Shown here: piece after piece, positions 18,402 through 27,810 of the stretch | How positions within the stretch are numbered: the stretch's first letter is position 1 | Layout of the letters: each line of letters opens with the position of its first letter | Source: CAVXHQ01 sp963761735 | GTDB lineage: Bacteria; Pseudomonadota; Alphaproteobacteria; Rhodobacterales; Rhodobacteraceae | Assembly (NCBI GenBank): GCA_963761735.1 | Contig: CAVXHQ010000005.1 | Location: 186,001 to 250,000, forward strand | DNA length: 64,000 bases | Direction of reading: 5' to 3' | Made by a program: the position numbers and the translations under genes | The notes under the pieces: model-generated | The model's input: only the letters and a program-made list of their open reading frames with translations | What the model was told of the DNA's origin: nothing | The model's database searches: none

Positions 18402-19266
18402 ATGCAGGTAAAGTCCCTCTGGCTCGGGCAGGCGCGCGCGCCGGTCAAGACGCTGATGGTCGTCTTCGTGGCGCTGACGGTGGTGCTCTATGCGCTGCTG
18501 ATCGGACAGCGGATGCTCTCGGCAGAATCCTATGGCATGTACGAGATGATCCGCCCCGGCGGACGGCCTCTGGTGCAGATCACCCTTGGCGCGCTGGTGC
18601 TGGCGCTGTTTTTCGCGTCGCTGTTCCTGTCCGATACCAAAGGCGCGATCGAAACGCCGCCCGATGGAATGTTCGATCTGGTGTCCGTTATTCTGGGCCG
18701 GTTCGCGATGATCATGACGGTCTTCGTCGTGCTCGTGATGTTCTACGAAGTGGTCTCGCGCTACGTCTTTTCGACGCCGACGCTGTGGGCGAACGAGCTG
18801 TCGCTCTGGCTTGCCGCCTTCGTGTTTCTGCTGGCGGGCCTGTATGCGATGCAGCAACGCACGCACATCCGCATCTATATCATCTACGACATGATGCCGC
18901 GCTGGGCACAGCGGGCCTCCGATACGCTGTCGGTGGCGCTGATCGTGTTCTTTGCGTTCTGCCTGGTCTGGGGCGGTTATACCGACGCCGAAACGCGGTT
19001 TTTGCGGATGGAGACGTTCGGCACCGCCTGGGATCCGCCGATACCGGGCATCATCAAACCGGCACTGTTGATCACCATCGTCCTGGTCGCGATTGCAGGC
19101 GGTATCGAACCTGATCGCCGACTGGAACAAGGTGCCCGAAGTGCACACGCCGGCAGACGAGATCGACGAGGTCGAGATCGCGAACATCCGCCGCACCCTC
19201 GATCTCGACGGCGGGCCTGCCGGTAGGTCCGCCGATCCACGCGTCGATTTGGGAAAGAAATCATAA
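18402..19266 (+). pseudogene. dctQ: TRAP transporter small permease (DctQ), with a one-base insertion near the 3' end
   Basis: Small membrane subunit of the same TRAP importer. The product is longer than the usual 160-200 residues because of two extra N-terminal membrane helices before the DctQ core (SRYVFSTPTLWANELSLWL near 127, then the LLAGLYAMQQRTHIRI segment). An extra G at about 19095 breaks the frame after ITIVLVAI. In the next frame the sequence continues as AVSNLIADWNKVPEVHTPAD and ends with TAA at 19264-19266, overlapping the dctM ATG. Corrected length is about 287 residues. The break is probably a sequence error. A disrupted C-terminal tail may in any case not abolish transport. 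Confidence 0.82.
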
Positions 19267-20857
19267 TGGATGTCGGAACCCTTCGCTGATCGTCCTGCTG
19301 GGCATGTTCGCTCTGCTTGCCATCGGTATGCCGCTTGGCTTTGCAAGCGCGTTTCTGGCGGTCGTCACCCTGATGCTGAAATTCGACCTGTCGCTGCTGT
19401 TCGGCGATTTCGGACGCGGGCCGATGTCGGTTCTGGCGCAGGCCGTGTACCGGCAGATGACGAACTATGTCCTGATTTCGGTGCCGCTGTTCATCTTTAT
19501 GGCGGCGCTGCTCGAACGCTCCGGCATCGCGCGGGACATGTATTCATCGCTGAACGTCTGGATGAGCCGGACGCGCGGCGGCATCGCCATCGTGACGTCG
19601 ATCATGGCGGTGATCATGGCCGCGATGTCGGGGATCATCGGTGGCGAGGTCGTGTTGCTGGGCCTGATCGCCCTGCCGCAGATGCTGCGCCTGGGCTATG
19701 ACCGCAACCTTGCCATCGGCACGATCTGTGCCTCGGGCTCGCTCGGCACGATGATCCCGCCGTCCATCGTGCTGATCTTCTACGGCCTCGTCACCGAAAC
19801 CTCGATCAAGGCGCTGTTCACCGCGTCGTTTCTGCCGGGCTTCATGCTCGCGTCGTTCTTCATCATCTATATCATCGTGCGGACCCGGATGAACCATTCG
19901 CTTGCGCCCCTGCCGGACCCGGTCCCCGGCGAAGCGGAGGGCAGCGACAAAAGCCTGATGTTCCTGGGGTTCTTGTCGCGGCTGTTCATGTGGGTGACGG
20001 GTGTTCTGCTGCTGCGGGCGCTGTTTTTCACCGCCACGGGTGAAAACGCGGTGCGCGAGGGGCAGGACCCGATCCTGCTTGGCATGGTCACGGACATTCC
20101 GTGGATTGTCGGCGCATTTGCCCTGTTTACCGCCGTCGTGTTCCTTGTCGTCGGCCGCGCGCGGACCGCCACCGGATGGGAGATGGGCAAGGGCCTCATC
20201 GCGCCGACCGTGGTGATCGGTGTCGTGCTCGGCTCTATCTATGGTGGCATCACCGGCATCACCGAGGCGGCGGGCATGGGTGTCATCGCGGTATTCGTGA
20301 TCGGGCTGATCCGGCGGGAAATGACATTCGACATCGTCTGGGACAGCCTGATCCGCACGCTGCGGTCGACGGGGACGATCATCTGGGTCACCATCGGTGC
20401 GGCGGCCCTTGCGGCGTCGTACACCCTCGTCGGCGGGCCGACCTATGTGGCGAACCTGATCGTCGGGGCAGAACTGCCGACGATGGGGATCATCATGGTG
20501 ATGATGCTCGTTTTCCTGATCATGGGCATGTTCATGGACTGGGTCGGGATCGTGTTGCTGATCATGCCGGTGTTCCTGCCGATCGTGGTGCGCCTTCCGG
20601 CGGAAGAGATCGGGTTTTTGTCCTCGATCGACGCGCGTTATATTCCGATCTGGTTCGGTGTCGTGTTCACCATGAACATGCAGGTCAGCTTCCTGTCGCC
20701 GCCCTTCGGGCCTGCGGCGTTTTATCTGAAATCGGTGGCACCGCCGGAGATTTCGCTGACCGATATCTTCAAAGGGTTTCTGCCGTTCATCGCGCTACAG
20801 CTGTGCGCGCTGTCGGTCCTGCTGATCTGGCCCCCTATCGTGACGATATTCCTGTAG
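19266..20857 (+). CDS. dctM: TRAP transporter large permease (DctM), with an apparent one-base deletion near the start
   Basis: Large 12-helix-type permease that couples sodium and substrate import. ATG at 19266 overlaps the dctQ stop (TAATG) and reads MDVGTL, then one T is missing at about 19285 (TTT to TT). The sequence continues in the other frame as SLIVLLGMFALLAIGMPLGF. Without the correction the first usable ATG is 19304, which would remove half of the first helix. The protein is long (about 530 residues against 430) because of a cytoplasmic/membrane insertion after PDPVPGEAEG near residue 220. IPPSIVLIFYG and SPPFGPAAFYL are typical DctM segments. Confidence 0.9.
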
Positions 20858-20861
20858 CGTC

Positions 20862-21770
20862 ATGAAACACGCCGTCGCACCGCGCGAGAACCGGATTCTT
20901 GCGGGATTGGTCGCGATGGCCGCGGCGGTGTCGTTCTTTACCGCCATCGACACCTCGGCAAAATGGCTGATGCTGGCGGGATATCCGGCGTTGCAGGTGG
21001 TTTTCGCGCGCTACGCGGGGCACTTTGCGCTGTCGCTGGTCGTGTTCGTGCCGCGCGAAGGACGGGATGCCGTCATTTCGAACGCGCCGTGGCGGCAGGC
21101 GTTGCGGGCATTGTTCCTGTTGGGCAGCACTGTCTTCAACTTTTGGTCGCTGAAATATCTGCCGATCACGGTGACCACGACGATTGCCTTTGCGATGCCC
21201 GTGCTCGTGACGCTGCTGGCCATCCCGATGCTGGGCGAGCGGGTGGGGGTGCACCGGATCGCGGCGGTCTGTGTCGGGTTCGTCGGTGTGCTGATCGTGA
21301 TGCAGCCGTGGGGCGCGGGATTTCATCCGGCGATGTTGCTGAACATCGCGGCGCTGTGTTCGGCCTCGATGTATTTCGTGATGACACGGCTGCTGGCGGG
21401 GATCGAGAGCAATGCGACGAGCCAGATCTGGGCGTCCGGCATGGCGACCGTCGCGCTGGTTCCGTTCGCGGTGTGGGCGTGGGTCTGGCCGGCGGGAGCG
21501 CTGGACTGGGCGGTGCTGCTGGGGATCGGGTTGTTGGGCGGTGTCGGGCATACCCTGGCGACGGCAGCGCACCGGATGGCGGATGCCTCGGTGCTGGCAC
21601 CGGTGATCTATGTGCAGATATTCACCGCGACGCTGTCAGGCGTGGTGGTGTTCGGCGCGTGGCCGACGGTGTGGACGCTGGCGGGCGGGGCGGTGATCGT
21701 GGCGGCGGGCGTGTATATCTGGCACCGGGAGCGGCGGGGGGCGGGATCGGTGACATCGACGCCGCTCTGA
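20862..21770 (+). CDS. DMT superfamily transporter with two EamA domains
   Basis: 302-residue inner-membrane protein with about ten hydrophobic helices arranged as two EamA repeats (about residues 15-140 and 155-285); the conserved ARY segment (VVFARYAGHFAL) is near 48. Such proteins usually export metabolites or amino acids. It starts four bases after dctM and is likely the last gene of the TRAP operon. A role in exporting an intermediate or by-product of the sugar-acid pathway is a guess. Convergent with frcA across a 34-bp gap. Confidence 0.85.
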   Translation: MKHAVAPRENRILAGLVAMAAAVSFFTAIDTSAKWLMLAGYPALQVVFARYAGHFALSLVVFVPREGRDAVISNAPWRQALRALFLLGSTVFNFWSLKYLPITVTTTIAFAMPVLVTLLAIPMLGERVGVHRIAAVCVGFVGVLIVMQPWGAGFHPAMLLNIAALCSASMYFVMTRLLAGIESNATSQIWASGMATVALVPFAVWAWVWPAGALDWAVLLGIGLLGGVGHTLATAAHRMADASVLAPVIYVQIFTATLSGVVVFGAWPTVWTLAGGAVIVAAGVYIWHRERRGAGSVTSTPL

Positions 21771-21804
21771 TCCGCTCGTCGCTCCCGTGCGGGCGCGCCT
21801 CGCC

Positions 21805-22590
21805 TCAGGCCGGGACGGCGACCTTTTCGGCGGGCGGATCCTTGGCGCCGGTCATGAACGCCACCGCATCGGACATCGTGTAATCGCGCGGGTCGATGAC
21901 GCAGTGGCGTTTGCCGAGGCGGTGGACGTGGATGCGGTCCGCCACCTCGAAGACATGCGGCATGTTGTGGCTGATCAGGATGATCGGCACGCCACGGGAT
22001 TTGACGTCCTGAATGAGTTCGAGGACCTTTCGGCTTTCCTTCACCCCCAATGCCGCCGTCGGCTCGTCGAGGATGATCACCCGGCTGCCGAAGGCGGCGG
22101 CACGGGCGACGGCAACGCCCTGACGCTGACCGCCCGAGAGGGTTTCCACCGCCTGATTGATGTTCTGGATCGTCATCAGGCCCAGCTCGGTGAGCTTGTC
22201 GCGGGCGAAATCCTCCATCTTCTTGCGGTCGAGCTTGCGGAACAGCGATCCCATGATCCCCGGCTTGCGGATTTCGCGGCCCATGAACATATTGTCGGCG
22301 ATGGAGAGCGCCGGGGACATGGCCAGCGTCTGATAGACGGTTTCGATGCCCGCATCGCGCGCGTCGGTCGGTGACGAAAAGCTGACTTTCTTGCCGTCGA
22401 GAAACACCTCGCCGCCGTCGGGGATCACCGCGCCCGACAGCGCCTTGATCAGCGTCGATTTGCCCGCGCCGTTGTCGCCGATCACGGCGATGATCTCGTC
22501 CGGGTACAGCTCGAAATCGCAATGATCGAGGGCGGTGACGCGGCCATAATGCTTGGTCAGGTTCTTGCCTGCGAGGATTGGCTGTTTCAT
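21805..22590 (-). CDS. frcA: Sugar ABC transporter ATP-binding protein (FrcA-like)
   Basis: 261-residue single-domain ATPase of the fructose/ribose importer class. Walker A GDNGAGKST is at residues 38-46, the signature LSGGQRQ at 151-157, Walker B VIILDEP at 171-177 and the switch histidine in LISHNMPH. RbsA-type sugar ATPases carry two such domains; the single domain matches FrcA of rhizobia. The start ATGA overlaps the permease stop. Genes run permease then ATPase after the binding-protein gene, all on the minus strand. The true sugar is not given by the sequence; the neighbouring uronate genes make a hexuronate or related sugar possible. Confidence 0.88.
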   Translation of the reverse strand: MKQPILAGKNLTKHYGRVTALDHCDFELYPDEIIAVIGDNGAGKSTLIKALSGAVIPDGGEVFLDGKKVSFSSPTDARDAGIETVYQTLAMSPALSIADNMFMGREIRKPGIMGSLFRKLDRKKMEDFARDKLTELGLMTIQNINQAVETLSGGQRQGVAVARAAAFGSRVIILDEPTAALGVKESRKVLELIQDVKSRGVPIILISHNMPHVFEVADRIHVHRLGKRHCVIDPRDYTMSDAVAFMTGAKDPPAEKVAVPA

Positions 22591-23738
22591 GCCGACACCT
22601 TTCTGATCCATTGGTCGATAAGGACGGCGAGGATGATGAGGCCGCCGATGAACAATTCCTTGCCCTGCGGATCGAGGCCGGTCATCGGCAGCGCGAAATT
22701 GTAGACGCCGACGATCATCGCCCCGAACAGCGGTCCGAGGATCGAGCCGCGCCCGCCGAAGAGTGAAATACCCCCGATGACGACGGCGGTAATCGCGTCG
22801 ATGTTGGCGGTATCGCCGACCTGCGGGGTGACCGCACCGGTCCGCGCGATCAGGACCCAGCCTGCCAGCGCGCAGATCAGGCCTGCGACGACATAGACCG
22901 AAATCAGCACCCGTTTGGTTTTGACGCCCGCGAGCTGTGCGGCCTCGATATCGTCGCCCACCGCGTAGACGTGCCGCCCCCAAGCCGTGTGATTGAGGAT
23001 GTAGGCGAACAGAAACACCAGCGCGAACATGAAGATCACGCCCCAGGTGAGTTCCGCCGACCCGAATTCGAACCCGCCGTCGAAGATGTCGAGGAACGGG
23101 GCCTGCGCCTCGATGTCGGTGCCGCGGATCGTCTCGTTCTTGGAATAGATATAGGTGCCCGAGGCAACCATCAGCCACATGCCGAGCGTCACGATGAAGG
23201 GCGGCAGTTTCACGATTGCCACGAGGACGCCGTTGCAAAAGCCGATGGCCGCACCGGCGGCAAGGCCGCAGAGCACCGCGATTTCGGGTGGCAGGCCGTA
23301 GCGGAACGTGAACTGGCCCATGATGATCGACGAGAACACCATGATCGCGCCCACCGACAGGTCGATGCCGGCGGTCAGGATGATCAGGCTTTGCGCGACG
23401 GCGAGGATGCCGACGATCTGCACCTGTTCGAGGATCTTGGTCAGCGAGCGTGGGGCGATGAACCGGAACCGTTCAAGGACGCGGGCCGAGGTGTCGGGAT
23501 CGATGATCCCCCAGCGCATCGCGCCTTCGGACATGCCCCAGCTGTGCAGGATCGCCGGGCCGTCGACATAGATCGTAAACCCGATCAGCGACATGACCAG
23601 AACGACCAGCGGCACCAGCGCCGGCGTTGCGTGCAAAACCGATTGCAGACGTGCCATCGTGCCGCGCCGGTTCGGGGCGAATTGCGCGACGCCTTCGGTC
23701 TTGTTGGCGGCAGATTCGTAGTTGTCGGAACTGGTCAT
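22587..23738 (-). CDS. frcC: Sugar ABC transporter permease (FrcC-like)
   Basis: 383-residue integral membrane protein of the BPD_transp_2 (ribose/fructose permease) family with about eight to ten helices. Visible family segments include LTAGIDLSVGAIMVFSSI near residue 125, VLVAIVKLPPFIVTLGMW near 172 and IGGISLFGGRGSILGPLFGA near 325. It likely forms the homodimeric channel for the FrcB-like receptor. Overlap with frcA is four bases. A 212-bp gap separates it from frcB upstream; this contains a hairpin that may tune expression. Confidence 0.9.
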   Translation of the reverse strand: MTSSDNYESAANKTEGVAQFAPNRRGTMARLQSVLHATPALVPLVVLVMSLIGFTIYVDGPAILHSWGMSEGAMRWGIIDPDTSARVLERFRFIAPRSLTKILEQVQIVGILAVAQSLIILTAGIDLSVGAIMVFSSIIMGQFTFRYGLPPEIAVLCGLAAGAAIGFCNGVLVAIVKLPPFIVTLGMWLMVASGTYIYSKNETIRGTDIEAQAPFLDIFDGGFEFGSAELTWGVIFMFALVFLFAYILNHTAWGRHVYAVGDDIEAAQLAGVKTKRVLISVYVVAGLICALAGWVLIARTGAVTPQVGDTANIDAITAVVIGGISLFGGRGSILGPLFGAMIVGVYNFALPMTGLDPQGKELFIGGLIILAVLIDQWIRKVSA

Positions 23739-23898
23739 CGGCAGGCTCCCTTGGTGCTCCGGGTCTCACGGGGTCGTCATGACGGTCGTCTCGGGGCGTC
23801 GCAAAGACATGCACGCAGGGCCCGCCAAGAGGCAAACCGTGCCACGAGGGGCACGTCCGGCGCAACGCATATGATTTGGGGTGGCAGGGTGCCCGCCC

Positions 23899-23915
23899 CC
23901 GGACGCATGGTCCGG
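23899..23915 (-). other. Short hairpin between frcB and frcC
   Basis: Six-base-pair perfect stem CCGGAC/GTCCGG with a five-base loop, 36 bp after the frcB stop. No T-tract follows, so it is more likely an mRNA-stabilizing or processing element favouring frcB than a terminator. The rest of the 23739-23950 gap shows nothing else. Confidence 0.4.
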
Positions 23916-23950
23916 AGACGGGGCGTTTCAGGCTGGAACGGGCAAGGGCA

Positions 23951-24973
23951 TCAGCCCCAGCAAAGTTCCATGCCTTCTTCGACGGAGATGGACTCGACGC
24001 CGTCGACAGGAGCATCGGTGACAAGGGCCACGCCGGTGTCATAGAACTCCTTGCCTTCGGTATTTTCGGGCAGGGTGCCATCGGCGGCATAGGTGGCGAT
24101 TGCCTGCATGCCCAGCGATGCCATCGACAGCGGATATTGCTGCGCCGTGGCACCGATCACACCGGCGGAGATGTTCTGCACGCCGGGGCAGCCGCCGTCG
24201 ACGGAGACGATCAGGACGTCGTTTTCACGGCCTTCGTCCTTCAGTGCCTCGAAGGCACCGGCGGCGGCAGGCTCGTTGATGGTGTAGACGACGTTGATGT
24301 CGGGATCGATGGCAAGAAGGGTTTCCATCGCCGTACGGCCGCCCTCTTCGTTACCGGCGGTCACTTCGTGGCCGACGATGCGGTCGTCCGTCTCGTCGCC
24401 CCACAGCGACGGATCGCCGATGTCGATGCCGAAGCCGGACATGAAGCCCTGATCGCGCAGCACGCCGACGGTGGGCTGTGAAATCGCAAGATCGAGCATG
24501 CCGATGCGGGCGTTCGCGGCCTCGTCGCCCAGGGTCGCTGCGGCCCACTGACCGATCAGTTCACCGGCGAGGAAGTTGTCGGTGGCGAATGTCGCGTCGG
24601 CGGCATCGATGGGCGACAGCGGCGTGTCGAGCGCGATGACCAGCAGCCCCTCTTCACGGGCCTCGGTGACGGAATCGACGATCGCCGCCGTGTCGGAGGC
24701 GGTGATCAGGATGCCGCTGGCACCCTCGGCGATGCAGGTCTCGATGGCGGCAACCTGCGTCTCGTGGTCACCGTCGACAGCGCCCGCAAAGGTGAGCAGC
24801 GTCATGCCCAGTTCATCTGCGGTGGCCTGTGCGCCTTCGCGCATCTTCACAAAGAACGGGTTGGTGTCCGTCTTGGTAATCAGGCAGGCGGTGACGGGCG
24901 AATGCGCGTCGGCGAAGGCCGCGCCGGTCGAGGCGAGGACAGCAAGTGCGGTGCCGGTAAGTAGCTTGTTCAT
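23951..24973 (-). CDS. frcB: Sugar ABC transporter substrate-binding protein (FrcB-like)
   Basis: Periplasmic binding protein of 340 residues of the peripla_BP_4 type. The signal peptide runs from MNKLLTG through a short hydrophobic stretch to AFADA. The mature protein begins near HSPVTACLITKTDTNPFF, followed by ADELGMTLLTFAGAVDGD and two lobes joined by hinges. ISVEEGMELCWG ends the protein. ATG at 24973 is used because GGAGGAATTC precedes it; a longer in-frame start lacks a signal peptide. It is divergent from the ROK repressor gene, whose operator-like inverted repeat lies between them. Confidence 0.92.
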   Translation of the reverse strand: MNKLLTGTALAVLASTGAAFADAHSPVTACLITKTDTNPFFVKMREGAQATADELGMTLLTFAGAVDGDHETQVAAIETCIAEGASGILITASDTAAIVDSVTEAREEGLLVIALDTPLSPIDAADATFATDNFLAGELIGQWAAATLGDEAANARIGMLDLAISQPTVGVLRDQGFMSGFGIDIGDPSLWGDETDDRIVGHEVTAGNEEGGRTAMETLLAIDPDINVVYTINEPAAAGAFEALKDEGRENDVLIVSVDGGCPGVQNISAGVIGATAQQYPLSMASLGMQAIATYAADGTLPENTEGKEFYDTGVALVTDAPVDGVESISVEEGMELCWG

Positions 24974-25100
24974 GAATTCCTCCCAGAATTTCAAAATTTC
25001 GGGACCCAGAAACGACGGGCCCTTTGATGGTGCCGGACCCTGCGGTCCGTTTCTCACCGCCCCTTAACAACATTGATTCGGGCCCTCTGTCAATTAATTA

Positions 25101-25119
25101 GTTAACTTTCTTTATTAAC
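25101..25119. promoter_or_regulatory. Putative ROK-repressor operator in the frcB-ROK promoter region
   Basis: Inverted repeat GTTAA-N9-TTAAC in an AT-rich island (25085-25120) within GC-rich DNA, between divergent frcB and the ROK gene. ROK repressors such as NagC and Mlc use AT-rich dyads of similar spacing. The link to this protein is inference. Confidence 0.5.
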
Positions 25120-25154
25120 CCGGTTCGGCTATACCAAGGGCAAGGGAGACGCAC

Positions 25155-26387
25155 GTGTCACGAAATGCCAGCGCGGGAACCGGTGCTGAAATCAGGGCAA
25201 TCGGTGCGGGCCTCAGCCAGAAGGGCGTCCGCAACTACAACGAACGCCTGATCCTGTCGCTGTTGCAGCGACACGGCGAGGCGCCCGGCAGCGACCTTGC
25301 GCGGCGGTCCGGTCTGTCGGCGCCGACGATTTCGGCGATCCTGCGCAGCCTCGAGGGCGACGGGCTGCTGGAACGTGGCGATCCGGTGCGGGGACGGGTC
25401 GGCAAACCGTCGGTCCCGATGCGTCTGGCGCCGGAAGGCGTGCTGTCCATCGGGCTGAAGATCGGACGGCGTTCGGCGGATCTCTTGCTGCTGGATTTCG
25501 CGGGCGTCATCTGGGCGCAGACGCGAATCACCTACGATCATCCCTTGCCCGACGAGATTTTCGCCTTTGCCGCCAACGGTCTGGCAGAATTCGCGCGGGG
25601 CCTGCGCCCCGAACAGGCCGCGCGTATCTGCGGCATTGGTGTCGCGGCCCCGTTCGAGATGTGGAACCGCGTCTCCCTCGACGGTACGCGAGGCGCCCCG
25701 CGCGAGGCGGTGTTCAGGGTATGGCAAAAAGTAAGCATCGCCGAGCGTATCGCCGCGATGAGCCCGCTGCCCGTCATGGTGATGAACGACGCCACGGCGG
25801 CCTGTCAGGCGGAGCATGTCTATGGCCGTGGCCGAGGCTGGCGCGATTATGCGTATTTCTATGTCGGCGCCTTTGTCGGTGGCGGCGTCGTGCTGAACAA
25901 TTCCGTCTACGAGGGCCGGTTTCACAACGCGGGCGCGCTCGGCTCTTTGCGCAGCATCGGGCCGAACGGTGCCGCGCTGCAACTTGCCGATACCGCGTCT
26001 CTGCACCTTCTTGAAGGGCGATTGGCCGAGGTCGGGATCGACCCGCGCCGGTTGTGGGATCTGCCGCAGGACTGGCGCGACTACACCCGCTATGTCGAGC
26101 CGTGGCTGGGCCAGACGGCGCAGGAACTGGCGCGGGCGTGCCTGTCGACCTGTTCGGTCATCGATTTCGAGGCGGTGATCATCGACGGCGCCTTTCCGGC
26201 GGATGTGCGCGACGACTTGGTAGAGCGGACGCGGCGTTATCTGGCGACGCAGGACGTGCGCGGGCTGATCGCGCCGCAGATCGAACCGGGCAGCATCGGC
26301 GGCAACGCGCGGGCCATCGGCGCGGCGTCGAGCCCGATTTTCTCGCAGTTCCTGCTTGACACCAATGCCGGTATGCATGTCGCCTGA
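25155..26387 (+). CDS. ROK family transcriptional regulator
   Basis: 410-residue repressor of the NagC/XylR type. The N-terminal helix-turn-helix lies at about residues 30-75 (LILSLLQRHGEAPGSDLARR, then SAPTISAILRSL). A sugar-kinase-like ROK domain follows from about residue 95. The kinase-like GVAAPFEMW and MVMNDATAACQAEH segments are present. The zinc-binding cysteine cluster of kinase-active ROK proteins is not evident, fitting a regulator. The start is GTG at 25155. It faces frcB across an AT-rich operator region and precedes uxaC and uxuB, so it probably controls uptake and use of the same sugar. Confidence 0.88.
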   Translation: MSRNASAGTGAEIRAIGAGLSQKGVRNYNERLILSLLQRHGEAPGSDLARRSGLSAPTISAILRSLEGDGLLERGDPVRGRVGKPSVPMRLAPEGVLSIGLKIGRRSADLLLLDFAGVIWAQTRITYDHPLPDEIFAFAANGLAEFARGLRPEQAARICGIGVAAPFEMWNRVSLDGTRGAPREAVFRVWQKVSIAERIAAMSPLPVMVMNDATAACQAEHVYGRGRGWRDYAYFYVGAFVGGGVVLNNSVYEGRFHNAGALGSLRSIGPNGAALQLADTASLHLLEGRLAEVGIDPRRLWDLPQDWRDYTRYVEPWLGQTAQELARACLSTCSVIDFEAVIIDGAFPADVRDDLVERTRRYLATQDVRGLIAPQIEPGSIGGNARAIGAASSPIFSQFLLDTNAGMHVA

Positions 26388-26391
26388 CGGC

Positions 26392-27810
26392 ATGACAAAA
26401 ACGCCTCCGCTTCTCGATGAGAACCGTCTTTTCCCCGCCGATCCGTCGCTGCGCCGCATCGCGCGCGACCTGTACGACGGTATCCGCGATCTGCCGATCC
26501 TGAGCCCGCACGGACATTGCGATCCGCGCTGGTTCGCGGAAAATGCCGCCTTTCCAGACCCCGCGCGCCTGTTCGTGACGCCCGATCACTATGTGTTTCG
26601 CATGTTGCACTCGCAGGGCATCCCGCTCGACGCGCTGGGGGTGCCGCGCGCCGATGGCGGCGCGGTGGAACGCGATCCGCGTGCGATCTGGCGGCTGTTT
26701 GCGCAGAACTTTCACCTGTTTCGCGGCACGCCCACCCGGCTGTGGATCGACCATGCGCTGAGCGATGTGTTCGGTGTCACCGAGCGGCTGTCGGCAGGGT
26801 CCGGCGACGCGATCTACGACCATGTCGCCGACTGCCTGTCGCAGCCGGAATTCCGCCCCCGTGCCCTGTTCGACCGTTTCCGGATCGAGGCGCTGGCCAC
26901 GACGGAAAGTCCGCTCGACGATCTGGGCGCGCACCGCACCCTCGCCGCCAGCGGCTGGAACGGGCGGGTCATCACCACCTATCGCCCCGATGTGGTCACG
27001 GACCCGGACACGCCCGGATTTGCCGGCAACGTCGCGCGGCTCGGAGAGCTGACGGGCGAGGACGCTATGACATGGCCCGGATACCTTGCCGCGCACCGCA
27101 CCCGGCGCGCGTTTTTCCGCGATCACGGCGCCACGGCGACAGATCACGGCCACCCCAGCGCGGTCACCGCCGATCTGCCGCAGCCCGAGGCCGCGGCGCT
27201 GTTTGGCCGCGCCTTGCAGGGCCGGTGCACGCCCCAGGATGCAGAGATGTTCCGCGGGCAGATGCTGACGGAAATGGCGCGGATGAGCGTCGGGGATGGC
27301 ATGGTGATGCAGATCCATCCCGGATCGTGGCGCAATCATTCGTCCGATACGCTGACGCGGTTCGGGCGCGACAAGGGATACGATATCCCGATGCGCACCG
27401 ATTTCGTTTCCGCTCTGCATCCGCTGCTGAATGCCGTGGGGGCCGAACCGGGCCTGGTGGTGATCGTGTTCACGCTGGACGAGGCCGCATATGCCCGCGA
27501 GCTTGCGCCGCTTGCGGGTGTCTGGCCCGCGCTGCGCCTTGGCCCGCCCTGGTGGTTTCACGACAGCGTCCAGGGGATGCGCCGGTTTCGCGCGCAAACC
27601 ACGGAGACGGCGGGCTTTTACAACACCGTCGGCTTCAATGATGACACGCGGGCGTTCTGCTCGATACCGGCACGGCACGATGTCGCCCGGCGGGTCGATT
27701 GCGGGTTTCTGGCCGGGCTTGTCGGAACGGGCGTGCTCGACACGGAAGAGGCCGTCGAAATGGCGCGCGAACTGACCTATGGGCTGGCGAAAAAGGCATA
27801 TAATCTATGA
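26392..27810 (+). CDS. uxaC: Glucuronate isomerase (uronate isomerase)
   Basis: Converts D-glucuronate to D-fructuronate and D-galacturonate to D-tagaturonate. 472 residues, normal size, amidohydrolase-fold. The metal motif SPHGHCDPRWF is near residue 36, the family segments DPRAIWRLFAQNFHLFRGTP near 94 and MQIHPGSWRNH near 305, PMRTDFV near 330 and PPWWFHDS near 385. ATG at 26392, four bases after the ROK stop, is preferred; ATG at 26377 inside the ROK gene is possible. The uxuB start overlaps its stop (ATGA). UxuA (mannonate dehydratase), the next step, is not in the window. Confidence 0.93.
   Translation: MTKTPPLLDENRLFPADPSLRRIARDLYDGIRDLPILSPHGHCDPRWFAENAAFPDPARLFVTPDHYVFRMLHSQGIPLDALGVPRADGGAVERDPRAIWRLFAQNFHLFRGTPTRLWIDHALSDVFGVTERLSAGSGDAIYDHVADCLSQPEFRPRALFDRFRIEALATTESPLDDLGAHRTLAASGWNGRVITTYRPDVVTDPDTPGFAGNVARLGELTGEDAMTWPGYLAAHRTRRAFFRDHGATATDHGHPSAVTADLPQPEAAALFGRALQGRCTPQDAEMFRGQMLTEMARMSVGDGMVMQIHPGSWRNHSSDTLTRFGRDKGYDIPMRTDFVSALHPLLNAVGAEPGLVVIVFTLDEAAYARELAPLAGVWPALRLGPPWWFHDSVQGMRRFRAQTTETAGFYNTVGFNDDTRAFCSIPARHDVARRVDCGFLAGLVGTGVLDTEEAVEMARELTYGLAKKAYNL

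Noticed and set aside
17067..19346. 759-codon minus-strand open frame opposite dctP and dctQ
   Set aside because: It has no recognizable domain and overlaps conserved TRAP genes on the other strand.
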